This document shows positions 37,201 to 52,200 of a stretch of DNA of 64,000 nt, piece after piece. This DNA is from Aphelocoma coerulescens (Eukaryota; Chordata; Aves; Passeriformes; Corvidae). Position 1 is the first letter of the stretch. Each line of letters opens with the position of its first letter. The stretch lies in the NCBI RefSeq assembly GCF_041296385.1, contig NC_091023.1, positions 26,785,924 through 26,849,923 of the forward strand. Direction: 5' to 3'. The notes under the pieces were generated by a model. It worked only from the letters and a program-made list of their open reading frames with translations, was not told the origin of the DNA and did not search any database. The position numbers were made by a program, and so were the translations under genes.

Positions 37201-40200
37201 TGGGTCAGTAGAGACACTGTGTGGAAGGTTTTTTAGACCTTGCAGAATGCTTGGGCAGTACAACTTCATCAAGTAACCACGTGTTGATGTCCTTATGTAC
37301 ATACTGCACATGATAAAAGAAAATTTGTAGTGTTTATTTAACTTTAAACACATGGATTTGAAGCAATGGTTCTTACGATTCTGTGATTAGTCTACACTAT
37401 ATAACACTTGAAAGGGTAGCAGGGACCAAAAACCAGAATTTGTGGCTGGATAAAAACAGAAGTGTGATGCATTGAATCATGGGCAAGTGAATAAAACTTC
37501 AGTATTTACAGGTACCAGTCACAAAGTTATCCCTGATGATATTTCAATAGCAAATTATTTTCTAAAACACTGAGAGATTTGAGTGGCTTGATACTTTAAA
37601 TAATTCTAGCTACTTCATAACCACTATTGAGGTAGATAAATATAGACCCAAAGTAGTTTTATTCGTCTAAATAGTTTTGTTTGTGATATACTGAATGAAA
37701 TTTATTGCCTAAATGTTATCTTTAGTTGGTTATGTTGTAACTAAATCATAGGAGAAAATGCTTTTGCATTTGCTCTTTGGCAGATTAAAGTCTTATTTAC
37801 AAGAGGTAAATCTTGGTCTGAAGAGTTAGGGATTTGGGTCATGGAGGGAAAAAAAAAAAATTAGTATCTAGTTTGTCTCTGCATGTCTGTTGTGCTGTAG
37901 CTACTGGCATTCATGTTAAAATATAAATATTGCTGTCTGTGAAGTTCAGAGAACAGAAGTTATTTTGACCTTTTTGAAGCTTAATAAATATACTGACCTA
38001 AAAGCTGAGGTTGTGAGAATGATCTCTGACTGCGAGCTGCAGTACCAGGAACTGCTTTGCACAAATGTGTGTATTTTGAGCCAGTGTTCAGTTTCTAGGG
38101 AAGGAGGATTGTCTGTTTGGGAAAACTATTCCTCAAGCCAATCTACGGTATTGTTTGGAAACCCTGACCAAGCAGTTCAAAAGCTTGTCATAGGAAGAAA
38201 TTGGAACAACTGCTGTGCATTTGTGGAAAGAAATTCTGGAGACTGTGGTAACAAAATTTTGTTGTCTTTTGAAGAAATGCTGTGATTTCAAAATCAGAAG
38301 GTAGGCAGGACTGCAGATGGGCCTACTTAGGGAGTAGAAAATAGTTTTATTTCTGCAACAAAACCTTTTACAGAAGTGTACTTGAATATATTGGCAATGA
38401 TCTGAAGCTCTTGACAAATTATTCTTCAAATTACAAAGAGAAAACAGTGGATAATTGTTAAACAGCAAAATAGAATCTTATTAGTATTATGATAATTAAT
38501 TCAATCCTCTAAATTCTCTGATTAAAAAGGCACCAGTACTAGAAAAAAATTATCCCTTTTTAAATTTTCTGTTAATGCACATGGCAAAAATGCACAATGC
38601 CCTGGAAACATTAATGCTTTCTGACAGAAAGCAAAACATGAAATGAAAATCTAGATTATGGAGGAGAAATCTGGGACTAAATTCTGTGGAGTCATACATT
38701 CCTCTGCCTCCGGCCAGTGCAGTAGAATATAATGTTAGGTATTTTTTCAATAACTTCAAGGAATTTTGTGTCCTGTTTTGCTCTGGGCTGTTTGTCTGTC
38801 CTACCACCTGTTCTTGCCTGGGACAGATTTTCATTATGTCCTTATAAGGGGACTCTGTGTAGTTTAACGGGGAGTTCTTGTTTATGTATATTTTTTACTA
38901 GAATGCAGAATATGTTAAAATAGTAACAGCTTGTCTAGAAATGCCATCTTGGTAGTCAAAGAGCATTTATTAGGTTGGGCCACTTCTCCCATTCTTGTTA
39001 CAAGACAGCACCATTTTATATTTTATGTATGCAAACCCTGATTGTTCATAAATATGGTCCCTTTTGACATAGTTTTTATACTGATAAAGCGAGGCATTCA
39101 CAACAAAATGTGATGATAGCCCTCTCACTCAAGTAGAGGACAGTTAGTTACCTTTCAGTCTATAACCTGTTCAACAGTATCAGAAAGAGCACAAATCTGA
39201 AAATGTCATGCATCTCTCACAAAAGAACACTTTGTCTTCAGATTGGTACATTTTCCCCAAAAGAAAATAAACATGGTTTTAATAAAATCATTAATATGTC
39301 TCTTTAAATATGAGTGCTACAGGCACTCATCAAGTAAATGAATGCATTAATGCTATTGTATTGTATACATTAAAAAAACCCATAAGAATGTTCTATATAA
39401 TAGCTTCATTCAGTACCTTTTTTTTTCCTTTCTCTCAAGAATTGGGGTTTCATCCAAATTCTAAAGGTTAAGTTGTCAATAGAACTCAAAGGGTGTTTTG
39501 TTTCCATTTGTATAACTAGTTTAATGTTTTTTAAGGCCTCCATGTACACCAACAATGGAATCAGTCAGTTACAGGGGAGCTTAGCAGGACATTCTCAAAG
39601 TTCTCTTCACAGCAGCAAATTATGCTGAAACTAATTCAGGAAAAGAGCAACTCTCTTCTCTGAAGAAGTTACTTAGCATAGTGTAATAAATATTCAAGTA
39701 CAGATGTAATGTTCCAGCTTCAAGATCAGAGATGATGATGAACATGCAGCAGGAGAACAAAGTCCATGGTTCAATCAGTTTAATAATTACATTGTGGCTC
39801 CTTGTTAAAGCTTCATGTAATTTTCATGAAACATTATCAGTGTCTGAAAAAGCAAGTGCCATGAATTTGATTAACTAAAACCTGTGAGTTGAACTCCCAC
39901 AGTAACAAGTGGCTGAACTATTGAATTTCTGCACTCTAAAGGAAAGTGATTGAGAAATACTGGATTTTATATTTGTGTGCTTTTAGTGATGTAAGAAACG
40001 ATATATTCTTATTCTTTCCAACTGTTTAACAGCAGAAATGGAATCAGGAGCATGCACCTCTAAGCTCTTCCACCTGATAGGTATATTCATTTCATGTGTA
40101 TATAGTGCATGCATGATTTTTGCAAAATATTATTAACATTTTGCCTTTGGATAAGGCAACATTTTGTCCATTCTTTATTAATAGTGAGTAATGTTGGCAT

Positions 40201-43200
40201 ATAATTAAATTGCTGAGGCAGCTGTTGTGGCTGAGCCACCGGTTGTTTTGAGGTGTCCATGGGGGTGCCTGGAGTACTTTGCAACAGCTGTGGACTCAGA
40301 GTGGCTCCACTAGGTTACTCTGAAGTGCCAGGAAGCGCTTTGGAAGTGCCGGAAGATGAGGCAAAATTTTTCCTTTTCAGAGAGGGAAGTTCTTCATATT
40401 AAACACTTAGTACAGCATGTGTCTTTAGATGTCTGATTTTGGTATAAAATGAAAATACTGCTGTAGATTTTTGTTAATCCCATTCTTCCCTCCTCTGTCA
40501 GAAATCAGAAGACCAGAAATGACTATGAAATAGGCTGACACTGTCCCAAACCATCTCACAGCTGATGCTGTCCTGGCTGCAGGGCACTGCTGAGAGCAGT
40601 GGCCTGGCCCTGTCCTCCTTTCCAAATCTTTTTCTCCATTTTCTTTTGACTGAAGTGGGGCGGCAGGCTCAGGCAGATCAGTCTGTTGATCTAGCTGAAA
40701 CAATCAGCAAGGTTTGTTTCTGCTAGTTCAACAAGTTGACCACAGTGTCCATCCTTATTGTCTTGACACCACAGGCTGTTGGCAAGAGCAGCTGCCATAT
40801 GGCACTGCTGTGACCATAGAGCCATGGGCAAGCTGCCTGCTTGTGGGTTGTAATACAATCTACCAGGATTCAATTGGGACCTTAAACTACCTCATGCATT
40901 ATTTGTAATTTAGAATGCAGAAAAATAGAAGAGACTTTAAACCTGGTTTTATTTGTAACAGCCCAAGTGCCCTTTGGTCTGCCCCAGACATTTGGAAACA
41001 TCAAGAAACCTCAACATGTCAAGGCACCCATGCTAAATAGCCAGAAATACGCTGTAGCTATCTGTTTTTCCCATCTCAAAGTATTGTCCCATGAAAGCAG
41101 CATCTTACCCATTTGTCACATTAACCAATACTCTGCACCAAATGCCCACAGCCCCCAGGCCAGTGCTAGACACTTGGTGTCTGTTCTTAACTAACTAGAT
41201 GGACACTAGTATTCTAAATTATCCTGTCTGGGTTCTTGTGTAACATCATCACAGGTTTTCTTTAAAAGAACCCATTATTTCTCATAAGTCTTTTTAGAGG
41301 AGATGGGACCCTTCTAAAAATAAATGCGCATTCCACTTGTGTGTATGAGAAAGAAGGTAATAGCATTCTTCTTTGTGTAGCTGGAAGAGAACCAGCTGTA
41401 TCAGCTTTACTGTATATGATGTTCGAAAATGTCAGGCTAATGGAGAATGTCCTGCAGATAGCATTAATTTTTAATGTGGTTGTTACAGGTAATAAAGCTA
41501 TGAGAGAATGATGTGGTGAATATTGTCCATTGGGTGTGCTATTTTTACCCATTATTTGCTCAAAATGTTTTTGTGAATTATTGTATGTTCACAAGGTAGC
41601 TTAAAGAAAGGCCCTAGTCCTTCGTCTTCTGTTCATCTGTTTAGTGCTTGCTGAAAAAAAGGTGGATTTTTGTCTCTATATAATTGCATGAAAGGGTGTC
41701 TGTATTTGAAAGTAAGAACTCCGTCCCCAACCTACACTATCTCCCCTCCCCCATGCCTCCCTGTGATTTATAATATGCCACATACTCATAGTGGTAGCTG
41801 AAGTCACTGGAAGCTGTGTTTTGAACACAAAAGCAATACGTATTTTGTAGATTCAGGTGTTTCAAAGTACTCCCTGAAAACACTGGATACTGATAAATAT
41901 GTTGTACCCCTGATCTGTAGAATGGGGATAGCCTTGAAAACCAAATGGAGATGTCTGAAGTTGCCCTGTGATGATTTTCTCATTATCTTTTAAAGGTAGT
42001 TTATTACACTTGCCACTAGAACAGAGTTTGAAAATTTTGCAGTAGGTATGGTATGAAGCTGCATGTTAGTTAAAAAAAATACTTCATAGCAGATCAGAAA
42101 TAGAGCCTTTGAGTAGTGAAATGCACTTAGTGAGTAAGATGGGTACTCTGGAAAAAGCGTGTGATTAGATAATTAACTGTGATGTCACAATGCATGACCA
42201 CAAGGGAATGAAGAGAAGCTAGCACTCAGTTAGCTGTGTTCATTGTGTTAAACTTTCCTTTTATTCCTTTTTTTTTGGGTAATGTGAATATAAGCTAAAA
42301 AAAAAGTCTTGAGACAACTGCCAGCCTAATGACATTAGTGCTTTGTCTGCACAGTCTGGCATGTAAACTGTTGATGCCAATCAAGAATTTTCTCCAAACA
42401 TTTTCTATGTGGGTTCATGCCAGCGTGAAGCTCATTGTCTTTAGCAGGATGTGATTCAGATCATAATTTAACTCAGTCCCATTTCCACTTAAGTTTGAAT
42501 TTAACAGAGCTGTAAACAAGTGACAAGCTATAAAAATTGGGCTGTCCTACTGAAATGGCAGGATTTTCAAGCACTTGTAAGAGAAGTGACTGTCTCTTAC
42601 GTGTTTGAAGGTAGATCCTACATCATGGGGACTGCTGCAGTCTACTTAATGAATTACAGTTATCAAATGCACGACATTAGGACATGGTGCTGTGCTTCTG
42701 TAAGGTCTTTCCATGTTGTGATGAGAGCATAACTTGGCTCTTGAAATTTTCCAGTCTATGGTGAGAGAAGGGGAAAAGCAGCATGGCAAAAGAAGACATC
42801 CGACTACATCTAAGGACAAAACACCATATTCTCATGCAGTTGTTGGACCACATCCTGCCTTTCTTTTATGCGTATAATAGCCATGGAGGAGACAGAATAT
42901 CTGCAAAGAAATATTTTGCTAATAATCAAGAGGAGTGCTTAATGAAGGATTCCTAGCAAGAAGCATTCACAAATTCTCTTTCAATATCCAGGAGAACACA
43001 TAGCGTATGTACAGTTTTTTTTATTAGAGGTAATCTGTTTCTCACCTACTGTTTTTTAGTGAACAATAAATTCCTCCTGCTTTAGGATTAGAAGGATGAC
43101 AGTAACAGAAGTGCACCCCCAGGTCTTCCGAGCCGGCAGGTGCTGGCGCAAGGTGACCTTGGTGGGAAGGAACCGGCGTAGTACTGAGGGTGACAGGCTG

Positions 43201-46200
43201 TGTACGGTCTGGCAACAGTTGCTAGTTGTTGTGGCACCCCCCAGCCAGTCCTCCCACCAGTTCCAACAGCTGCCATAAGCTGTTGTGAAGTACTGCGTAA
43301 TTATAGCATTTTCTTGATCCTCTTGATCCCCTTCTGAGATTCCTGGCCCTACCCGTGGCCAAACTCACCACCTTAAGGCAAGGCACTCATGGAGGTATGA
43401 CAGTGGCACCACTGCTGCTGCCATCCCTAGGGAGGAGGTGGTGGTTCTGTAGCGAGCAGTGGGTTTGGAGGTCTCTAAATGTCCCAATAAATGTAACTAC
43501 TGCTGGTAAGCATTTAAAAATACTGATTTGTGTGTTAATTTTTTTGCCTAAACCAGCATTTTTATTTTTCTGTACAAGTGGGTCTCATCTTTCTCCTGCT
43601 AAAGTTTCCTAGGAACACTAGGCCTGGAAGTAATTTTGAAGTGTGTGAGGGAAGTGAGATCAGAGGTCTTCATAAGAAAAAAAGGTTATTTTTATATGGA
43701 TGGTAATTTTTTTCCTAATTGTTACACAGAACTAAGTACTTGTGCACTTTTTTTTGCTTACCTTAAAGGTGTAAAATCATACTTCTAAAAGTCACTTCAT
43801 GAGATTTTTTTCCCATAGGTGAATTGGAACCTTGTGACTTACTATTATTTTTAAATAAATGAAGTCTGTACTAAGTAGATTTCATTTCTTTAGTTTGTAG
43901 CAATGGTTTTTGAATTTCCTGTTTAATGACAAAGAATATCGGGTTTGTGGTCTTTCCTTTTGCGCTTATTTACTTGTACTGTGTAAAAGATCCCTGATAG
44001 TTAACAAACTGTAGTGGGTTGATCTTGACCAGATGCCAGGCACCCACCAAAGCTGCTCTCACTCCTCTCTGCAGCTGGGCAGGGGAGAGAAAATAGGACA
44101 AAGGGTTCATGGGTTGAGATAAGGACCAGAGAGATCACTCATCAAGTACCGTCACGGGCAAAACAGGATCTAATTAGAGATATGAATTGAATTTATTACC
44201 AACAAAGTTTGAGTGGGATAATGAGAAGTAAAATAAACCCTTAAAAACACCTTTTCCCCACCCCTCCCTCCTTCCAGCTCTACCTCCTACCCTAGCGGCA
44301 CAGAGAGACAGGGAATGGGGATTATGGTCAGTTCATCCCCCAAGGCTTCTCCCACTGCTCAGGGACAAGAGTTGTTACCCTGCTGCACTGTGGGGTTCCT
44401 CCCATGAGAGACAGTTCTTCAAGAGCTTCTCCAATGTGAGTCCATCTCACAAGCAACAATTCTTTGCAAACTGCTGCCATGTGAGTCCATCCCACAGGCA
44501 GCAGTCCTCAAACTGCTGCAGCGTGGATCACTCTTCCACAGGGTGCAGACCTTTAATGACAGGCTGCTCCAGCATGGGCTTCCCTCTCCATGGGCCTCCC
44601 ACAGGATCACAGCCTCTGCTCAAGCATCCACCTGCTCCGGCATGCGTCCCCTCCACAGGCTCCAGGTGGATCTCTGCATCTCCATGGACCTCCATAGGGA
44701 GGCTTCACCATGGTCTTCACTACAGGCCTGCAGAGGAATCTCAGTTCCAGTGCCCGGAGCACGTCCTGTCCCTCCTCCCCTGACCTTGGTGTCTGCACAG
44801 TTGTTCTTCTCGCCCCATTCTTCTCTGGCCACAATTTAAACTGCCCCATAACTTTTTTCTTTCTTCTTAATTCTGTTACCGCAGAGGTGTTATCACCATT
44901 TCTAACGGGCGCAGCCTTGGCCAGCAGCACATCCGTCTTTGGAGCCACCAGGGATTGGCTCTGCCAGATGTGGAGGAAGCCACCCCTGTAGCCCCCCTGC
45001 TACCAAAACCAGGCCACACAAACCCAATACAAGGACCTTGAGAGACCTTCCCTGGATTTTCTTTTTTAGCCCAGTTTGATAGTGCTGTGTTGTATATACA
45101 CACAAATTCCATTAATTTCTGTGAGAATTGGATGTGTGCACCTAGGGTAATTGTTTCTAAAGATAGAAATAATTCCCATTCATATTTTATGTTTTCCTCA
45201 CCTGTGACTGTAAGACCCCAAGATCACATAAAAAAGAATACTAGAGCTAAGGTTTTTAAGAAGTAGATGATACTAGACTTTTACTGATGCTCAAAATTCT
45301 GTGAGCCTGTACACAGTTCCCCTTTTGTTCCTGCATCCTGCATGGTGTTGGTTACTGGAATAGTGTGGGGCTTGGCTCTGGCTTTAGTTTTACCAGAAAT
45401 TGCACTGTAGTACCCTGAGCAAGCTCAGACAATAGACTCAAATGTTGTGGCCCTGAGGTAATTTTCTTATATTTAAAAAACTTCCCATCTGTATAAACGC
45501 CTATCTGCCACATCACACAGTGTCAGAGCACTGTGAATGGCCTCTGACTTCCAATGCACTTCCTTTCTGTGCTGTTTTTGTTTACAGGGAGCAGAGGGAC
45601 AGAGAGAAGGTTGGGCAATGCTTTGGCTCTGCTCCAGGAGATGTAAACAGATTTCCCAATGTTTGGCTTTGGTGGTGTAGCCAGAAGCGGACGGCTGGAG
45701 GTGCTCCAAGGCAGTGTGAGTGTGGCTCCCTTGGAGGGGCTCATGAGTCAGAGCGTGAGGGCTGTGGGTGCTGGTGAGTCACCAGCTTCCCACTCAGCAG
45801 CAGCTTCACTTTGATGTGGCTCAGTTGCAAAATCCACATTCAGTCCCTATGTTTAAGCCATGATAAAGGACCCCAAAAGAGCTTGACACTGTTAGTCAAA
45901 CTCCATGTTTGTGTTATTTCAGGTGGTAGTGCAGATAGCACAGAATAATCAGTTTATCCTTCTCAGTTCCCCTAAAACCATTTTAGATGAGTACCTCTGA
46001 ATTTCCTAATACCAGAAAAAAAAAGGTCTGAAAATAGAACCCACTGAGATACATTTGTTGTTGGAGTGAGTACAAGCAGAAAGAGAATTGGTGTCCTTCT
46101 TGCTGCTGCTTGCTGATTTAAACTCACTGAGATGTCTTGGCATGGCTGCAGTGGACGTCAGGAATGAGAGCCTTGCAGTTACAAAATGCGGGAGAAAGCA

Positions 46201-49200
46201 GCAGCACAAATTCAGAGGAACATTGACATTTCAAAGTGGGAGGCAGACACCCAAGCAGGACTCATTTAACAAAAGCCTAAGGTACAACAGGTGGAACAGA
46301 ATCCCAAAGTCCTAGAAAAATACTCAGCTGTTTGGGTCTGAGCTTTGGTTTAGTTTTTCTTTAATGAGGGTCCACCGTTGGCATACAATTTGCCACTTGC
46401 TGAATTGGAGCGCTGCAGGACTTTATGGGTGGGAATGCCATGATCTGAGCAGGTTGGAGAAGCAGTTATGGTAGCATATTCTCTGTCCTCTTTGTTGGAT
46501 TCTTGTGTATCTCATTTGAGTTGTAAATATTTAATTTTCCCAGATTTTACTGGAACATGTAAAGTTCTTGTTTGCCTATGGAGTCCCCCATCAGTCTCAC
46601 CTGTGGTGGAGAAACAGGAGCTAAAATTGACATCTCTGCTTTCCTGTTTTGCGTGTTTATGAATGAAGACCTTGTTGAGAAATGGCCTGCTCTGATACTA
46701 GGATTTATAATAATAAGAGATGCAAAAATTGCTTATGAAAAACTTGAAAGTGAGAATTTTAGTATGGGTTTTGGGGCTGCTTTGTCGTATGTTTGAATAT
46801 GCCTCAAATAAGAATCTTACAAAAGCAAGTCATAAAAGTTCCTTACTTACCTACATAGTTCTATTTCAATATTATAGATGAGGCAAGATATTGTTAAAGT
46901 TTGAGGCTCTTTGACTTCATGCACTGTATGCAAGGATTCTCATACTTGAAATGTAAGAGTAAAGAGACGAAAAGCTAAAATGTAATAAAGATTTACAATG
47001 AGGGGAGAATAAAGTGTTTTAATTCTAGGCAGAAGCAATGGTGAGTGATTTCATTGTGAATAGTAAACAAATATTCTAGAAGCTGTGAAGAAAGGAAGTG
47101 ACTTAGCAGTTTGAGGCTGAGTAACATTCATGTGAAAGTGTGATTTTCAGTTTGAGAATTGTACATTAAATGCAAAATATTAGGAAAAGAAAATGGCTAC
47201 AGACTACATAAAGACATCACATTTTTCTACTCTAAAAAATGGTCTAGGTTCTTTTCCTTTTTCTCTTCTTGTAATTTACACTATTTTTGGTAATACCTGA
47301 GATGTATATCACAATGTAGATTGAAACTTGGTTGTGAAATAGGTGATGAGCTGGGTGTAGAGGGTGACAGCAGTGGTGGCCATGCCACTAGTGTCAGCAA
47401 AAGCAATGACAAGTTCAAGGTGGAGCTCAGTAAAGATTTTAGATGGTTCTTTTATGAGAGTTGGATCGAAATGGTTTTCCAGACACAGAATCTTAAAATT
47501 TTTATGCTTCTTGATGTATTTTTCTTAAAGACTTACCTCTTTGTGCCAAAACACTAGTAGAGGAGAACCCACTCAAGTACAGACAGGAACCTGGTTAGTT
47601 GATTGGGCTTGGAGCCAGGCAATCCCTTGATAGACACCAGACTATTGATTGCTTTAACATAGTTCCTTTTTCATTTCTTGTTTCAAATAGAAGTACCTGT
47701 TCATCCCTAAAATGCTTGTCCTATTAAGTTTCTGACAAAACAGATGCATTTCAGTGTAAACTTTCAGTTGCAACAAAACCACAGCTCTTTCACCACTGAA
47801 TCCTGTGGCCAAAAATATTTTAGTGATCATTGTTTATCTCACTGTAAAATTTATGTGGCTTTATGCACAACTCCACTGTTTTCAGGGTAATACATGTACA
47901 TGAGAGTTTGCATACTGAAATGGTAGGTATGTTGTTAACTACGTTGCAGTAAAAACTCTTAATGCCTTTACAGAGAACTTGGTGATTACGTGTGAGTCAT
48001 GAGGCTGTAATCTGCCTGGTTTGGTAGTGGGAATATATGCTGTTATTCTTGGGGACATACAGAAAGACTAGTTTTTATGGTGTGGAAAGCAACAGAGCAG
48101 CTGGGTTTGGCAAGACAAACACTTGTGTTTTCAACACTCAGGAAAATGACTATTGCTGTGTAAGGAATGGCCATAATTGAGTATGTAGAAAAAGACTGAT
48201 AGGACAAGAGTAAACAACTTTCAGACAACTAATCTGAAGATGAGTGTGTATTACAGGTTTTTAATTTGACAGTAGTATTTAACAATTGTTCAAGTAAAAG
48301 TAATTCAACAGTAGAGCAAAAGAAGTTAGAACAGCAGGGGCAGAAGATCAGAAAAGTAAACAACCAGATGATAGATGATTTCACGTGGGTGAGGGTGAGA
48401 TGACACGGACAGACATGTGGAATAAGAAAAATAAATAGGACTTTCATTACATTATTTTAACTGTTTATATAATATACCAGGTATTTTGTGTTGAGCTCGT
48501 ATCTTTTCTTTCTTAGTCACATAGAAAAAATTACAACATGGCAAGATCCTCGAAAACCTATGAACCAGCCGCTGAAACATGTTAGCCACCATCCTCCAGC
48601 TGCATCCACACCGGTGCCGCAGAGGTCCATGGCAGCGTCTCAGCCAAATCTCAGTGAGTACTGGATGGCATCTCTCTGGTGAAAACACAAAAGAGATCAG
48701 AGAGACACCTTCTGATTTGTTTGTCTTAGTAATTTTTGGTTCAAGAAGGTAGCTCTGATTCTGCTATCAGACCTTAACAGTATGTTCTCCCCTTCGTTTA
48801 CTTAGTTTTCTGTGGATGTGGCAGCAAGTGAATTTGTACAGTTTGAGGTGAAGTTCTAACATCTCATGTTCTATTTTAGAGCCTCCATGGCTTTTGATGT
48901 AGTGTTAGACATAGAAAAATTAATTCTGTCTGTGCTTTTCTGTTTGAAAGTGGTATAAAACCCCACAAGTCCCCCATGTCATGTCCAAGCTGTTGGATAA
49001 CCTGTCCACAGTTAGCCCTGTGTTTCTTCAGGTCAGAAGGTGTAGCTGGTTTGCTTGTTAGTTTATTTATGGTGATAGGGCTTTTGCATAGTGAGGTTCT
49101 GCACTGGGAGCAGCTTGTAAAATATTAAAAAGCCTGCTTTGCAGTATGAATTACCTAAAAATTTCTTATAATTGGTGTGGTTCCCTTGCTGTTCCTGTTT

Positions 49201-52200
49201 AGCACTTCAAGTGTAAATTTAATTGTCAATTTACATCAATCTGATATTGCCAGATTTAAGCCTTAGTGAAAATAAAGCCATGAAAACTCTGAAAATTTTA
49301 AAGAAAATTTGTGAATGGAAGAAAACATTTTCATGTGTAATTGAGAATTATAAATAATCCCTAATACTTCACTCCTGGAGCTTTAAATTTTCTACCACTC
49401 AAGAAGATGAGAACAGGTAAGCTTACAGCCTCAAGATCACAAAACTATGTCAAAAAGGCAGACTTAAAAACACATAGCAGATTCTTGTTCTGGTTAATTT
49501 TTGGTAAGTTGATCTCGTGATTTCTTGATTATTCACTTGCATGGTGGTTTATGAGTGCTGTCTCTTCACATGCCAAGAAAATGCTGAACATTTGTCTGCT
49601 AATGGTCACCAGTAGAAGTAGTGCAATATTTACTTTTGTCTTAAATTTGTAAGAAACACCTAGGCTGACCTCTGAGGTAATTAACTTCAGTTCTTTTCTC
49701 TACCTTTCTCTTAACAACTGCCTTGCTTGCATATATGCAGTAAGAGTGTTGGTTATGTTACGTGACTTAGTGGGAAGTAGCAAATCATAATGTGAGAGTG
49801 GATGTCTGCAAAAGAAACCTTTTGAATAAAATCTGGAAGGTTGGACTATCTGCAGTGTCATAGCATGTGGTAAAACTAGCAGTTGCTCTGCTGTGGCTTC
49901 AAACCACAGCTGTGTGTGGGTCAGTCTGTTTATAACAGTGCTGGAATGGCCAAGAGGTAAGAATAGGACAGCAGGGTTTTTGTTCATACCAACTCCTCCA
50001 CTTATGTTAACATCTGTTACATTGTCCCTAATTAAAAAATAGCCATGCCATAAATCACGACAGTGTACAGAGCACTTTTCCCCTCAATTTGTTAGTGGAA
50101 GTGAATGAAAGCCAAATCCTGGATGGAAACTAATGTACACTGAGTTTTAGAGGAGGGTCTTTCTTGAGATTCAAAGGATTAGAAATAAAAGTCTGTATCT
50201 AATGAAGAGTCTGTTCTTGAAGGTACTTCAGGTGCCCAGTAAGTGTATTTCCACAGACTTCAAAATCCGTCCCATTAAATACAGTCTGTATTTCATTCAG
50301 TAGTCATTGTATATATATACATATATATGAGGTTCTACTTTTTGGTAGGTATTTATGCAGTTCTTGGTGTAGTGGTTCAGACGTGTGATTGAATTTCCCA
50401 CTAGAAGCAGTATATAAAAATCTACACTGTGTCTGTGTTTATTTAATCCAGAAAACATTCCATCAATATGTCTTGGTGAGCTTTTTCGCTTTTTAGTGGC
50501 TTTCAAAGACACACTAAGTGTAACACTATTCTATTAAAAATTATAACTTACAAGATTTAATTAGAAACTGTGTGTATATGCATGTATATATACACATAGA
50601 GAAATTACACAGAAAGATTGCTGTAATCTGAACAGAACACTGCAGCCTCTGAATACTTCACGTGGCAGTGTAAAATACATCTGACTGTCGTTTCCAGTAC
50701 TAAAGTAGAATGGTTTTTTTTAAGTTGCCGTAGCCAAAAGGAAGGGCCTTTCTGCTCCTCTGTTCTGCCAGCAGTGTAACTGCTAACACCCGCATTCCTG
50801 GGTCTGCTGCAGTGAGCAGTGCTGGCCTGGCAGTCAGACCTCGAAGCCAGAAGTGATTGTGTCAACATCTCACAGACATCAGAGGAGAAGCGGGAACTAG
50901 ATACCCAGCGATACCACTCTTCTGGCCCTAATTTTGTGACTTTGCAGCATCCGTCTTTTGCCTTAGCATATTCTAGTTTTTTGTACTGTAGGAATTAAAA
51001 GAAGTTTTTCTTTTGAAGATGTGCCACTTGAAAGAAAAGGATGTAAGTATTTCAGGTCTGCACACTGATCTGCACTTCCAGTTGCTAACACATGTTTTCC
51101 TTGTTGTACTTCTTACGAAGAGGAGGAAAATATGGTTTGTTTTATATGGCTTGTTTCTTTGGTTTATAAACTTCTTTCAGCAATATTTGCTGGGAATTGT
51201 ACTAAGGCACTTACAAACGTTTTATCAAAGCACAGAGTGTGACTAAGTGATACCAAATCATAGTATGCCTGTGCTGGAGGCATGCAAAAGCATATAGTAA
51301 AAGTTGGTTGAAGTTAGTAGTCATACTTTAAAAAACCTGCTGTATTTTTCTACCTTTTCTGTTACTATGGTTTTATGTTGCCTATTTATGAGCTATAAGT
51401 GAACACTTCATTAGTATTAGTTTTCACACTTACATTTAAAGCACTGCCTTTTAAATGTTATAGAACAAAGGCATCGGAAGGTGTTTTTTCCTTTGATGCA
51501 TCTTGTTAAATTTACAGAAAAGTAGTATATACTAGGCAAGCTTCTGTGCTCATTTACACACCACCATTAAATTCAGTGACATTTCATGAATGAAAAGGGA
51601 AATTTGTCACATAGATTGAAAGCATAGTCTTGCAGGTTAGCATATATTCAGACTTGTTCACTATGTTTTTTCTTAACATTTTACCATCATTATTCTTCTA
51701 AGATGATTTGTAGATGTATACTAACGAAAGGGCAGCATTAATAGGAATGTTTTCGTTGTATGTTTTGTTGTTGGAAGCAAAAGGAAAAATTATCAGCCTC
51801 AGACTGAAGACAAGCAGAAACAGTGTATTTCTTGTGTCTTTGTAAGGACTTGAAAAACTTCATTTGCTGTGATGCTGATCCTGCACAGGTCCTAATTTTC
51901 TGCCCGTTCTAAGACAGAGTCTTTTCCAGCTGATGGATAAGGTATTAACTATCTCTTGCCAATCAATTAATGCAGTAGAATGAAGGGCCATATGTGAAAG
52001 AAGGAGTTACTCCAAATCCTTGTTTTAGTTGTCAGGCCTGGGTCCCTGAACAAGGAGACCAATCTGCAGGGACCCCCTGTGCCTGAGAGGAAGGAGAGAG
52101 CAGTTGCAGTGCACCAAGCTAAGGGTCACACTGCTGCCTGATCAAAGACCTCCTGCAGGGGTGCCTGAATCTGAGCTACACACGCCTTTCTGCCTTCATG

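Larger units (their letters stand above)
22084..48516 (+). other. WWTR1: WWTR1 intron 1 (26.4 kb)
   Basis: A GT-AG intron splitting the WW domain codons. It contains the repeats listed separately (hairpins, 56-bp pair, A18, CR1, ERVL-like LTR). No nested gene is recognised; enhancers cannot be judged without alignment. Confidence 0.85.

Noticed and set aside
36937..37353. 138-codon minus-strand frame in WWTR1 intron 1
   Set aside because: No recognisable domain; length is within chance for a 26-kb intron read in six frames.
43080..43280. Small CpG-containing block as an alternative promoter in WWTR1 intron 1
   Set aside because: CpG density is modest and no exon with a good donor follows; not enough to support a promoter.
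44436..44991. Frames of about 100 codons on both strands
   Set aside because: Same reason: the second copy of the ERVL-like LTR.
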